Source: Phocaeicola salanitronis DSM 18170
GTDB lineage: Bacteria; Bacteroidota; Bacteroidia; Bacteroidales; Bacteroidaceae
Assembly: GCF_000190575.1 (NCBI RefSeq)
Contig: NC_015164.1
Location: forward strand, 372,001-436,000
Reading direction: 5' to 3'
Length of the DNA stretch: 64,000 bases
Positions 17,434 to 25,472 of the stretch are shown here, piece after piece (position 1 is the stretch's first letter; every line of letters starts with the position of its first letter). The translations under genes were made by a program, and so were the position numbers. Under the pieces are notes generated by a model. It worked only from the letters and a program-made list of their open reading frames with translations. It was not told the origin of the DNA and did not search any database.

Positions 17434-17515
17434 GAAGATATACTTCGTTTGCCGATGAAGTATATCTTCGTTGGCTGTTGTAGTATATATTAAACTGGCG
17501 ATGAAGTATATCTTC
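17434..17515. repeat. Inverted and direct repeats of GAAGTATATCTTC
   Basis: GAAGATATACTTC (17434-17446) is the exact reverse complement of GAAGTATATCTTC at 17457-17469 and at 17503-17515. The latter two lie in identical contexts (GATGAAGTATATCTTCGTT). The rest of the 17357-17600 gap shows no gene. It could be a regulatory site or hairpin between the convergent rtcB-fic and dprA operons. Confidence 0.7.
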
Positions 17516-17600
17516 GTTCTCAGAGGGTATACGAAATTCAAGGAAATACAACAAAGAAGAAGGTGCTAAAAATTGATCTGCACTTTCTTCTTTGCTATCT

Positions 17601-18572
17601 TCAAACAGCTTTATTCAATAGCAACATAACTTTTATTTGTTCACATTCATTATTCTCTACGACAGTACCGAACAGGATATTTTCATATCCCAACCGGTTA
17701 TGCACCGCTTGACGGAATGTCTCCAGTTCTGTATTATCCGGCGGATAACAGGAAGAATAGCGGATAAATACAATCGCATGGTCATATCGGCTTAAATCAA
17801 GCTGTTGGTATTTTGTCATGGACTCAAGGATATAGTCCAACCGTCCGTTTGTTCCAAGAACAACGGAACAATAATCATACCGGATGCCATACGCAATATC
17901 GAACAAAAATTCCACATCGCTACGCTTAAAGCTGCTGCCCGGAATGGTAAGCATCTGTATGAGCGTTTCCCGTTTTGCCATGACCTCAAGATATTCTTCG
18001 CGCTTGTCTTGACGGTATTTCCGTTTTTTCTTGCTGCGGTTCATCGGCTTGTTACAAAACTTGAATGGGAAATGTGCAATGGTCAGCCGTGCACCGTCTT
18101 CATCCCTTGCACGGAACTTGCGAGGAGTCTGATGCTTCCACATGCTTTCTTCCAACTTGTCCAATGCCACTTCGTAACGATTCAGCGGCTTCCGCCTGCC
18201 GAACATCTTGGAGAATGTGTCTTCACGATCTACGGGTGAGAAACCATAGAAAGTGATTTCCCACAGGCAGCGCATGGCAAGTTCTTCCATATTGAGCTGC
18301 ATGCCGTTGGGAAAAACAAATTCTTTAGCCAATTCTTTCTCCCATACATTATCGTCCAAGAAGTTTACCTGTGTGATTTTTGTTCCGTCTTCTCTTGTTG
18401 TCGTTATTATGGTAACTTCCCCTCTATAATCCTTGTCCGGTTCCATGTTCCTAAGAATATCGTATGCTTCACGGAAGGCATAGATGTTATCCAAATTCTT
18501 CTTTTCCCATTTCTCCAGATACGGGAGAAGGCTGTCGAAGTCAACCTTCATGATAAGTTCTTTCAGTGTCAT
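17601..18572 (-). CDS. DUF6557-like protein, full-length paralogue
   Basis: 323 residues, collinear with the paralogue at 14433-15407: MTLKELIMKVDFDSLLPYLE, IYAFREAYDILRNM, ELAMRCLWEITFYGFSP, the basic NRSKKKRKYRQDKREEYL stretch, and GSSFKRSDVEFLFDIAYG. Spread of differences along the whole length indicates an old duplication. Its start overlaps the end of the dprA-like gene by 32 nt, so it is the second gene of that operon. Function is unknown; location suggests nucleic-acid processing. Confidence 0.75.
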   Translation of the reverse strand: MTLKELIMKVDFDSLLPYLEKWEKKNLDNIYAFREAYDILRNMEPDKDYRGEVTIITTTREDGTKITQVNFLDDNVWEKELAKEFVFPNGMQLNMEELAMRCLWEITFYGFSPVDREDTFSKMFGRRKPLNRYEVALDKLEESMWKHQTPRKFRARDEDGARLTIAHFPFKFCNKPMNRSKKKRKYRQDKREEYLEVMAKRETLIQMLTIPGSSFKRSDVEFLFDIAYGIRYDYCSVVLGTNGRLDYILESMTKYQQLDLSRYDHAIVFIRYSSCYPPDNTELETFRQAVHNRLGYENILFGTVVENNECEQIKVMLLLNKAV

Positions 18573-19521
18573 TTTTGATGTCGTTTATTGTTAGTTGATA
18601 AGATTGATTCAGCGTAATGTTTTGTTCCGGTCGGAGAGGAATGGCAAGATTATAGTCTAGTAAGAATTTGTTGCCGGAGTTTAGTTCATCCCATGTGTCA
18701 TACTCCACCGCATAAATGTCGTTCTCCCAACCAAAGAAATCACCGTCATATTCCTGTGCGAAGCGCACGGCATACATGGTTCCGCTGATAATGGGGCATT
18801 GCGCCACAATGACCGATTGGGTCAAAGCCACTTGCATACGGCATCGGGCAACCAGCCTCGTAGGGTTTGCCTTCATGCCGAACGGATGTTCGGACACGAT
18901 AGTTCCACCTTTTGCCACGATTTCCTCCTGTAAGGTTTTGTTTACTTTTGGATGTGTGATGTCCAATCCGGAAGCGACAATGGCGATAGTCTGCCCCTCC
19001 GCATCAAGACAACCCCGATGCGCCGCCGTGTCGCATCCCAATGCAAGACCGCTGATTACCACATGGTCTTGCCCGCCTATCTGCTTGCCAAACCGATAAG
19101 CTGCGTCCAAACCTTCAGCATCGGCTGCACGGGCACCGATAATGGTCACTGTATCGTTCCGGTTGAGCAATTCCAAATTGCCTGATACATGAATGAGAGG
19201 TGGGGTGTCATTGCATAGATTCCTGAAATGGTAAGGATAATCGACTGCATAATACGGAATAGTGATAACTCCTGCTTTAGCCTGCCTGTCCAATATCCGT
19301 TTCGCTTTGTCAAGCTCACGAGTGGCTTTTGCTGCCGTCCTTTTTAGCTGTTCGTTAACTTCGGGATTAACTCTTTCTATTATTTGCCGGGAAGAATATC
19401 CCAGCAGTTGCAAGCAAAGCAATTCTTCCACTGAAAGACATGAGGCTTTCCATTCGGTTTCTTCTTCTTTCCTTTTCTCAATTCTTCCTTTCAGAATGTC
19501 TGGCAAATCAAAATCTTCCAT
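18541..19521 (-). CDS. DprA/Smf-like DNA-processing protein
   Basis: The start is set at ATG 19521 (MEDFDLPDILKG); the frame extends further upstream but across the shared promoter region. 326 residues. The Rossmann-like DprA core is visible: YPYHFRNLCNDTPPLIHVSG, VTIIGARAADAEG, VISGLALGCDTAAHRGCL, TIAIVASGLDITHP, GGTIVSEHPFG. DprA loads RecA on single-stranded DNA; DprA-like Rossmann proteins also occur as sensors in defence loci. The N-terminal helical part and a C-terminal tail of about 60 residues differ from the housekeeping enzyme. It is divergent from the 19643 operon over one palindromic site. Confidence 0.8.
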   Translation of the reverse strand: MEDFDLPDILKGRIEKRKEEETEWKASCLSVEELLCLQLLGYSSRQIIERVNPEVNEQLKRTAAKATRELDKAKRILDRQAKAGVITIPYYAVDYPYHFRNLCNDTPPLIHVSGNLELLNRNDTVTIIGARAADAEGLDAAYRFGKQIGGQDHVVISGLALGCDTAAHRGCLDAEGQTIAIVASGLDITHPKVNKTLQEEIVAKGGTIVSEHPFGMKANPTRLVARCRMQVALTQSVIVAQCPIISGTMYAVRFAQEYDGDFFGWENDIYAVEYDTWDELNSGNKFLLDYNLAIPLRPEQNITLNQSYQLTINDIKNDTERTYHEG

Positions 19522-19593
19522 AATAAGTTTTTGCTTGCAAAAGAAATCATTAAATGTGCTGAATTGAAGCATAGGCAAATTATTTTTCTGTTC

Positions 19594-19627
19594 TGCCACG
19601 ATTTGGCATTTAGCGCGAATACCTTTG
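19594..19627 (+). promoter_or_regulatory. Shared divergent promoter site with TGCC-N7-GGCA
   Basis: TGCC-ACGATTT-GGCA (19594-19608), 11 nt, then a perfect -7 box TACCTTTG (19620-19627) for the gene at 19643. On the other strand a weaker -7-like ATAATTTG (19576-19583) lies 10 nt away and may serve the dprA-like operon. Confidence 0.65.
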
Positions 19628-19642
19628 CAAAAAACAGAAGGT

Positions 19643-20008
19643 ATGAACAAGACACCGGCATGGAAAGAAAAAGCGTGGAAAGCCAAATGCCACGAGGGAT
19701 ATGCGGAAGTATCGTATGAAGACGTATGGTCTTTGGACACACGTTTGGCAAGGATTATCGCCAACCATCTTCGGGCTTTCTTGAAGGCAGAAAAAGGGCC
19801 ATACGGCGGTACACCGGGCAACATCATTGAAAAGCATGGAGAAGACAAAGGCTATGCGGAATGGCTGAACATCATCCGCAAGATGATTTATGCTTTCGAG
19901 GAGTACCAGCGTACAGACCAATGGAGCGAGGAAGATGCGGAGAAGCGGAAACGCATCCGTGAAGGCATGAAACTCTTCATCGACCATTACGGAGATTTGT
20001 GGATATAA
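19643..20008 (+). CDS. Small protein of the phage/RtcB-associated type
   Basis: 121 residues from ATG 19643 (MNKTPAWKEKAW). WSLDTRLARIIANHLRAFLK followed by EWLNIIRKMIYAFEEYQ resembles a family I recall from phages and RtcB neighbourhoods, in which the second motif reads EWDEILDKMIWAFE. No catalytic residues are recognised. It is the first gene of an operon of at least three or four genes, led by the TGCC-N7-GGCA promoter. Confidence 0.65.
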   Translation: MNKTPAWKEKAWKAKCHEGYAEVSYEDVWSLDTRLARIIANHLRAFLKAEKGPYGGTPGNIIEKHGEDKGYAEWLNIIRKMIYAFEEYQRTDQWSEEDAEKRKRIREGMKLFIDHYGDLWI

Positions 20009-20028
20009 TAATTTTAATTTTTTGCAAT

Positions 20029-20481
20029 ATGACATTCAAAGATTTATTGGAACAATTCAGTTTTGACGAGATAGCCCCGGCGTTCAAAACTTTGTGGCAA
20101 CGGAATGCGCCGGAACAGGCCGCACGACTTGACATGGAGGGCTGGCGAAAAATCTATCATTCGATACAGGAGATAAAACCGGTGCATTCCCCTTACTATA
20201 TCCGTTTGGGGTATCGTTGGGAGGGTTGCATACCAATGGTGGACATGAACTGTTCTGTCTATGCAAAAGAAGACAATGCACTATGCTATCCCCTCTCGAA
20301 TCACTCACATTGGGCAGAAAGTGTCGGTATGGAAATCGTAATAGGGGAAGACGTAAAAATCGCTCCGAAAGAGTTGGTTGCCGGATTGCTTTGGGAAATC
20401 ACATACTATGGCGGTACGGAGGCGATGTCGAATGAAAATCAGGAACGTTTTTTTAATCGGAGTAGGAATGCCAATAAATAA
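20029..20481 (+). CDS. DUF6557-like protein, N-terminal-half only
   Basis: 150 residues from ATG 20029. MTFKDLLEQFSFDEIAPAFK, the WRKIYHSIQEI helix and the ELVAGLLWEITYYGG strand parallel the N-terminal half of the two 320-residue paralogues at 14433 and 17601. The basic linker and C-terminal half are absent. There is no sign of frameshift decay, so this is probably a natural short form. It is 20 nt after the previous gene, in the same operon. Confidence 0.65.
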   Translation: MTFKDLLEQFSFDEIAPAFKTLWQRNAPEQAARLDMEGWRKIYHSIQEIKPVHSPYYIRLGYRWEGCIPMVDMNCSVYAKEDNALCYPLSNHSHWAESVGMEIVIGEDVKIAPKELVAGLLWEITYYGGTEAMSNENQERFFNRSRNANK

Positions 20482-20593
20482 ACGAAGGGTATTTACCGCC
20501 ATATTAATCGGATTGGCTATGGCCGTTGTGCTTTATTACATCGTCCACTCGTGTGGCGGCATGTCAGAAGAACGGTGGATAAGAATCTTTTAA
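20468..20593 (+). CDS. Small single-pass membrane protein
   Basis: 41 residues from ATG 20468 (MPINKRRVFTAILIGLAMAV), overlapping the end of the preceding gene by 14 nt. A basic N-terminus is followed by one hydrophobic helix and a short tail. ATG 20432 would add 12 residues. No function is assigned. Confidence 0.4.
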   Translation: MPINKRRVFTAILIGLAMAVVLYYIVHSCGGMSEERWIRIF

Positions 20594-20604
20594 TTATCAT
20601 TAAA

Positions 20605-21495
20605 ATGGAAACAACCAACGAAATCTTTTTCAGCGAGCATGGATTGACCTCTACTTCGGCATCCCATCTGGCGGATATCGCACAAGAAGTCATAGCCGGT
20701 TGTGAGGCAAAACTGAAAAATTTGACCTTTGTCACTACAAAAGTCGATATTGTAGGCTCTGCTTCCGAATCGGGCAAGACCGTCAACATCGGCTATGATG
20801 AAAAAATGTTGGAGCAAGTGCGCCCGCTTTTGGAGGAAATTTCTTCTATGAACGCTTTCTGCGCTTGGATGAGGGAAGCGGTCAAAGCCAAAGACAAGGA
20901 ACTGAAACGGGTTGCCAACCAGACTTTTGAGGAATGGTGTACAGACAAAGGGATTGAACTCCCTTCCAAACCGAAGTATCCGGAAGAGACCAAGGAAGCG
21001 GATATAATTTCGCTGCTGAACATCAAAGAACGTAACCGTTATTTCCAACTGGAAGCCGTGGCCGCTACCATTGGCAAATATATTCATCCGGGCGGCGCGT
21101 TCTCTGCTGCCCGTGAAGAATTGCAAAATAAAATGGTGAAACCTTATAGCACGGACGGCAATGGGAAAGACACGCTGATTTATGCGCATACTCCATCCGT
21201 AAACCCGCAAAAGGTGGAAGACGTGTTCTTTGAACTTCAGAAATGGCATCGCCAAAATGAACGTGAGCTGAACAGGATGAAGTTTGCCATCAAGAAACAA
21301 GCGGAAAAGAAGACCTTGGAGGACATCCAGCAATTCAAGCAGGCATTGGAACAGGAGAAACAGCGTCACATGCAGCTTTTTACCCAATACAAAGAGTGGC
21401 AATTGGAAGAACGGGAACGTATTTCCCGCTTGAAGATTGTGGTGCCGGAAGCCTTGCAAGATACTTATGAGAGATTGAATAAATTGGAAGAATAA
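20605..21495 (+). CDS. Unknown protein with C-terminal coiled coil
   Basis: 296 residues from ATG 20605 (METTNEIFFSEHGLTSTSAS). The N-terminal 180 residues are not recognised. From about 200 onward the protein is a long charged coiled coil (FELQKWHRQNERELNRMKFA through the ERLNKLEE end). It starts 11 nt after the small membrane protein, so it is the last gene of the 19643 operon. No enzyme motif is visible; a structural or scaffold role is possible. Confidence 0.65.
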   Translation: METTNEIFFSEHGLTSTSASHLADIAQEVIAGCEAKLKNLTFVTTKVDIVGSASESGKTVNIGYDEKMLEQVRPLLEEISSMNAFCAWMREAVKAKDKELKRVANQTFEEWCTDKGIELPSKPKYPEETKEADIISLLNIKERNRYFQLEAVAATIGKYIHPGGAFSAAREELQNKMVKPYSTDGNGKDTLIYAHTPSVNPQKVEDVFFELQKWHRQNERELNRMKFAIKKQAEKKTLEDIQQFKQALEQEKQRHMQLFTQYKEWQLEERERISRLKIVVPEALQDTYERLNKLEE

Positions 21496-21750
21496 AACAA
21501 GGTGTTGTGAACCTGCTTCTCAATGGAAGCTAATCATGGCTTTGATGGAACGGGAGCTGTCAGTCCTATTGTGTGTGAAAAGTACGAAGGTACAAGGTAT
21601 GTCAAATAAAAAAAACGGCGGATGTAGCTAATGCCTGCATGATGCACATCCGGTCTGAGCCTTTGCCGTAGTCTTTGTCTGTGTCTTGATGTTCCGGAAT
21701 GGACATCGTTCGGACAGCTCCGTTCCTAACTTGAAATATCTGGTCTGTAT

Positions 21751-21951
21751 ATGGAATCATTAAGAAATGCGATACAACATCCCAAAGAACCATTCACTCT
21801 TGTTGAGAAAATTAAGATATGCCTGTTGTCTGTCTTTTTGTGTATAGGTCTGATGGCTCATATTTGTATGAGAATGTTAGGAATAAGAAAAACATCAGCT
21901 TGTCATCCAATGTCTCTTGTCAGATTGTTTGGGAATAAACGGAGGAATTAG
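21751..21951 (+). CDS. Possible small membrane protein
   Basis: 66 residues with one hydrophobic stretch (ICLLSVFLCIGLMAHICM). No homologue is recognised, and composition alone does not prove that it is coding. The 255 nt between this frame and 21495 show nothing clear. Confidence 0.25.
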   Translation: MESLRNAIQHPKEPFTLVEKIKICLLSVFLCIGLMAHICMRMLGIRKTSACHPMSLVRLFGNKRRN

Positions 21952-21967
21952 TGTCATCCGTTATTCA

Positions 21968-22198
21968 GGTTGCCCGACTTCGGAGGTGCAACCAGCGGCA
22001 AGGCTTTCGGGGAGTAACCCGAAAGGTTTCGAGTAACTCGAAACATACCTTGCTGCTGCCACTTTTCGGCAGTAACCGAAAAGCCTTCGGGTAACTCGAA
22101 GGACACCTTGCTGTGCTTTTGAGAGCACAAGAAATCCGTCAATAAACGGATTTGAACAAGTGTTGTAATTTCGGCTTTCAAAGCATCGTTTCCCGATG
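21968..22198. repeat. Array of hairpins with GTAAC centres
   Basis: Successive stems: GGTTGC/GCAACC (21968-21993), CTTTCGGG/CCCGAAAG (22004-22025), GTTTCGAG/CTCGAAAC (22026-22044), CTTTTCGG/CCGAAAAG (22062-22083), CCTTCGGG/CTCGAAGG (22084-22102), GTGCT/AGCAC (22113-22128), AAATCCGT/ACGGATTT (22132-22153), CATCG/CGATG (22184-22198). The four central ones share a GTAAC loop region and form two tandem units, each ending in CCTTGCTG. Frames across it look like by-products of the repeats. Confidence 0.75.
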
Positions 22199-22952
22199 CC
22201 CAAACTGCCCAAAAGAAGAAAGGGAATGAGGGCGGTGTGCAAGCCTGCACTTTATTGAGCTTACAGAGAACAAAGCCGGATTTTCATCCTTCTGAGAAAC
22301 AGACAATAGTGTCAATTCGATGTTGATATGTGCCAATCACAGCCAAAACAGACATTAGACCAATAAGGAAATGCTATTTTGGGCAAATACAGCCTCGCTT
22401 GTTTACAAGCTCAGCGAACCAATGGTTTGCTAAAACAATGAAGAACAGAACCCGACAACCAAGAAAGTAATTCAATGCAGATAGGAAGCAACATGGTTTC
22501 AATGATATGCTGGTTTGCTGTCGTGTTGTTGTGCAGGTTTACAACAGCGAAACTTCAAATAAAGGTATCAGCAATGGATTGTGGCTTTAGAGAGGTGGAG
22601 TTTGAATGATATAAATCGGTGGTACAAAATACATCCGTCTATCAACGTAGTAATAAAGCAACAAAAGAATGGTGCAATAAACAAAAGCGTATGGACATAC
22701 ACACACTGGCCTGCAAACCAGCTCGCGTTCCAACCTGCCTGCCGTCCTGCTTGCCTGCCGACTGGCCCGCCAGCTTACCTGCCTACCGGCACACTGGCAG
22801 ACAGGCAAACCTTCCAACAGACTAATCCGTCAACAGAAAAGCTTAAATACAATTGAGGAACAGTATGAATTTAAACGCGGGTGCAGTGCTACTGATTTTT
22901 CATCACCAAGATGAGCAACTAATGGCAATAATGAAAAGATGTTTGATTTTCT
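22199..22952. other. Gene-free interval with TGCC-rich low-complexity tract
   Basis: No credible gene. 22727-22822 is low complexity, dominated by TGCC/CTGCCTGCC and its complement, and gives artefactual Pro/Ala/Cys/Leu frames on both strands. CTACTTTTGC at 22996-23005, just beyond the interval, resembles TTAATTTTGC at 2136-2145 and is a possible partner attachment core. Confidence 0.5.
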
Positions 22953-23366
22953 CTATTTTTCAGAAGAATAACTTTGGTAATAAGGGATAAAAACACTACT
23001 TTTGCAAATAAGAAAAGCGTTCTTTTGATTGATGCAGAACATTGCAGAATAGAGAAGCCCGCTGGTTTCCAAATCGTTACCTGTCAAGCTGACAATCTTT
23101 GTAAGTCCCTTGTTTTCAATGAGTAAGACAAAGTAATATGTCTTGCGCAATGCTAAGAATGCTCCATTGCTGTTGCCAACCAGCACACATGGCTTTTCTT
23201 GCTTACAGATGTTCTCAATAAATGCCAATGCCTCTTTCGGATGCAAGGGTAGGTCAGGCGTGAGGACTTCTGCCTCGCCCGTAAATGCCTGCCGCAATGC
23301 TTGGGCAGGTATACAACTGCCCGAAGCGAAGAAACCATGTAAGAAAAGTATTTTCTTGGTCATCAT
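22953..23366 (-). pseudogene. YqiA/YcfP-type alpha/beta hydrolase, N-terminal half only
   Basis: Translation starts at ATG 23366 (MMTKKILFLHGFFASGSCIP), with a 4-nt overlap with the stop of the Fic gene. The first 70 residues are a clean esterase N-terminus: LFLHGFFASGS, LTPDLPLHPKEALAFI and nucleophile elbow VGNSNGAF. After FLALRK the frame runs into unrelated sequence and the acid and His parts are missing. The missing half of the same family, on the same strand, is at 1481-1909. The two overlap for about six residues (NGAFLA versus DGCFVG) that differ, so they may not be halves of exactly one allele. Confidence 0.7.
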
Positions 23367-24370
23367 TGTTCTTTTATAAATTCCCAATGCCCGTCTTTGT
23401 CCGATCCGATACGCTTGATTATCGTTCCATTCAATTTTTTGATGTGACGTGCTACGGTAGCCCGACCAATGTTCAGTGCTTTGGCATATTCATCGTAGGT
23501 ATATTCCGGATGTGCCTTAATCAGGGTAATAAGCCGCGTTGCAGTATCATTTACAGTATCACTTTCACTGTTTACAGTATCATTTATGCTTTGCTGATAC
23601 TGTAAAATCCTACTTTCAAGGTTGGTGATATGCTGGGCAAGCATGATATCTTGGATAATCGTGCTGTCTTCTTGCTCACGGCTATCAATCAAGGCTTGAA
23701 TATATTCACCCTTAGCATCTTTCGTTACGATGGAAGGGATGAGTCCTAACTGTCTTTGTATGATGTTCATCAGAAGCCTTGTGGTGCGCCCATTGCCGTC
23801 CACCCACGGATGAATGGTTACCAGACGAAAATGAGCTTCGAAACTCAGACGATAGCAGGTCGCCATATTATTTCTATCTACAGAAACAAGTGCATCGTTC
23901 AGCCATTGGCAAAAATCAGCGGTGGCTTGTGGAACTTTCTGAAATGCCATATAACTTCTTCCTCCAATGCCTGCACTTACGTTGCATCGACGCAGCTCAC
24001 CGTTTGAGGAATCAAAGTTGCCGCCCATTGTGGAGTATTCCGAACCCGTACGTCGCATGACTTTAGCTGCCAACTCGCATAAAAAATTGACTGTATAGGA
24101 TTTGGATGTTTTTGCCCATTCAAAACCGAAAAGATAAGCATTTTTAAGGTCCACATTCATCATCTGCTCAACAAGGCTTCTGCCTTTGGCAGCAATACCT
24201 TCATCGAACAACAATTGGTTTTCCACCTCTGTTACGGTAGAGCCTTCAATGGCGGTTGAGTGCGTGATAAGCGAATAGAGGTAGAATTTTTCATAATCCA
24301 CCTGTTGCTCAATCCCCGAAGCCGTGTATCGGCTGATGGTTTCTATCAGTTTTTTATCAATATCTTTCAT
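23363..24370 (-). CDS. Fic-family protein adenylyltransferase (class II)
   Basis: 335 residues. The Fic motif HPWVDGNGRTTR (187-198) is complete. An inhibitory helix motif STAIEG (38-43) precedes the core, making it a self-inhibited class II Fic enzyme that attaches AMP to hydroxyl side chains of target proteins. The C-terminus (YTYDEYAKALNIGRATVARH) is a winged HTH, common in this subgroup. It lies 26 nt after a likely nuclease gene and is coupled by ATGA to the broken esterase downstream. Confidence 0.9.
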   Translation of the reverse strand: MKDIDKKLIETISRYTASGIEQQVDYEKFYLYSLITHSTAIEGSTVTEVENQLLFDEGIAAKGRSLVEQMMNVDLKNAYLFGFEWAKTSKSYTVNFLCELAAKVMRRTGSEYSTMGGNFDSSNGELRRCNVSAGIGGRSYMAFQKVPQATADFCQWLNDALVSVDRNNMATCYRLSFEAHFRLVTIHPWVDGNGRTTRLLMNIIQRQLGLIPSIVTKDAKGEYIQALIDSREQEDSTIIQDIMLAQHITNLESRILQYQQSINDTVNSESDTVNDTATRLITLIKAHPEYTYDEYAKALNIGRATVARHIKKLNGTIIKRIGSDKDGHWEFIKEQ

Positions 24371-24395
24371 CGTATAGCTTTTGTATCATCTTTTA

Positions 24396-25472
24396 TCACA
24401 ACCCATTTGGAACAAGTCCAAGCCGATTAATGGATTCATTTACGAACTGCAAGGCTTCATGTATCCTTAGCACCTCTGTGTAATCCCAAAATTTCACTTC
24501 CTCTTTTATGGGGAGCGATTCTATCTCTTTTTTAATCCGTTCAATCTGTTTTTGGTCTGTGACGGCGACAATGCCTTGAACCGCTTTGTTGTTCTTGGCT
24601 TTCATTAAGTTTAGTATCAAGCTGTCGATAGAGCCGGAAGTTTGAACTTCAAACACATAAATCACGCGCCCCATGTTCCCAATGGTGACTTCCCATATTG
24701 CATCGACCACCGCGCCTGCGGCAACTTTCTTTTCAACCTCAGCCCGGAAACCTAGGCAATGACCGATTTCTGCCACTTTGTCCCGGATGTCATTGTGGAT
24801 GAAAGTCGCATCTTTTTTGCTCGTGGCAATAAGTTCTTCTTCCTTGTCGGAAATGGTGCAATCTATAGAATCGTCTTGTAACTCATTCCATATAAAAGAA
24901 TTTAACGCCAACAAATCGCAGATTTCATTATATCCGTATTCCTGAGACTTCGCCAGCAATTCTCGTCCGATGCCGGATAACTGTGCGTACATTTTCCCGT
25001 CCAATCTTGCCTCATAGCGTGGGAGGTTATTAATGTTCAAAGTTTTAAATCCGGTGTATGTCTTTTTATTCCAGAGTAGATATTGTGCGGGATAAGTTTT
25101 GCATAACAGCTCGCTCATAATAGCCGGACCAATACCTTTAATCTTTGAACGAAAATCATCCCATCGCTTTTCAATGTCGGCTTCTCCATAAATCAAATTG
25201 GCGAATTGTTTACGGAGCAATTCAATCCCGTTGGCTTCTATGATATTATCAATCTGATAATGCTTATTGCCCCACATCGCCATGGCCCATAGTGGCGAGA
25301 GATATTCAAACAAGTCATCTTCCGTCAGGGAAAGAAGCCGCTCTTTGGTGAAAACATGAGCTTTTTGCTGTGCTTCCATCTGTTCTTGTTTTGCCTCATT
25401 GGCTGCTGACGGATTTTGAGTCAGCCATTCTTTATAAGAAGCGAGATATTTTGTCAGTTTCTGTTCGTTCAT
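24396..25472 (-). CDS. Probable PD-(D/E)XK-type nuclease
   Basis: 358 residues. The middle (IKGIGPAIMSELLCKTYPAQ near 110) resembles a helix-hairpin-helix. The C-terminal third has VVDAIWEV followed by VIYVFEVQTSGSID, an acidic - E-x-Q pair on adjacent strands as in PD-(D/E)XK endonucleases. The Lys of the classic motif is replaced by Gln (EVQ), which some families accept. It would act on DNA as a restriction or defence enzyme; this is inferred. It is co-directional with the Fic gene. Confidence 0.55.
   Translation of the reverse strand: MNEQKLTKYLASYKEWLTQNPSAANEAKQEQMEAQQKAHVFTKERLLSLTEDDLFEYLSPLWAMAMWGNKHYQIDNIIEANGIELLRKQFANLIYGEADIEKRWDDFRSKIKGIGPAIMSELLCKTYPAQYLLWNKKTYTGFKTLNINNLPRYEARLDGKMYAQLSGIGRELLAKSQEYGYNEICDLLALNSFIWNELQDDSIDCTISDKEEELIATSKKDATFIHNDIRDKVAEIGHCLGFRAEVEKKVAAGAVVDAIWEVTIGNMGRVIYVFEVQTSGSIDSLILNLMKAKNNKAVQGIVAVTDQKQIERIKKEIESLPIKEEVKFWDYTEVLRIHEALQFVNESINRLGLVPNGL

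Noticed and set aside
20590..21459. 289-codon frame antisense to the coiled-coil gene.
   Set aside because: It is a codon-bias shadow of the plus-strand gene, which has a sensible start, operon position and coiled-coil pattern.
21968..22198. Hairpin array as a CRISPR array.
   Set aside because: The units are hairpins with varying stems, not constant repeats with unique spacers, and no cas genes are present.
21954..22250. Reverse frame reading FRVTRNLSGYSPK and similar.
   Set aside because: It follows exactly the hairpin repeats; pairing of the DNA explains the repeated residues better than coding.
22581..22856. Frame with PACLPTGPPAYLP-type sequence.
   Set aside because: It is a by-product of the TGCC low-complexity tract; the opposite strand gives a similar artefact.
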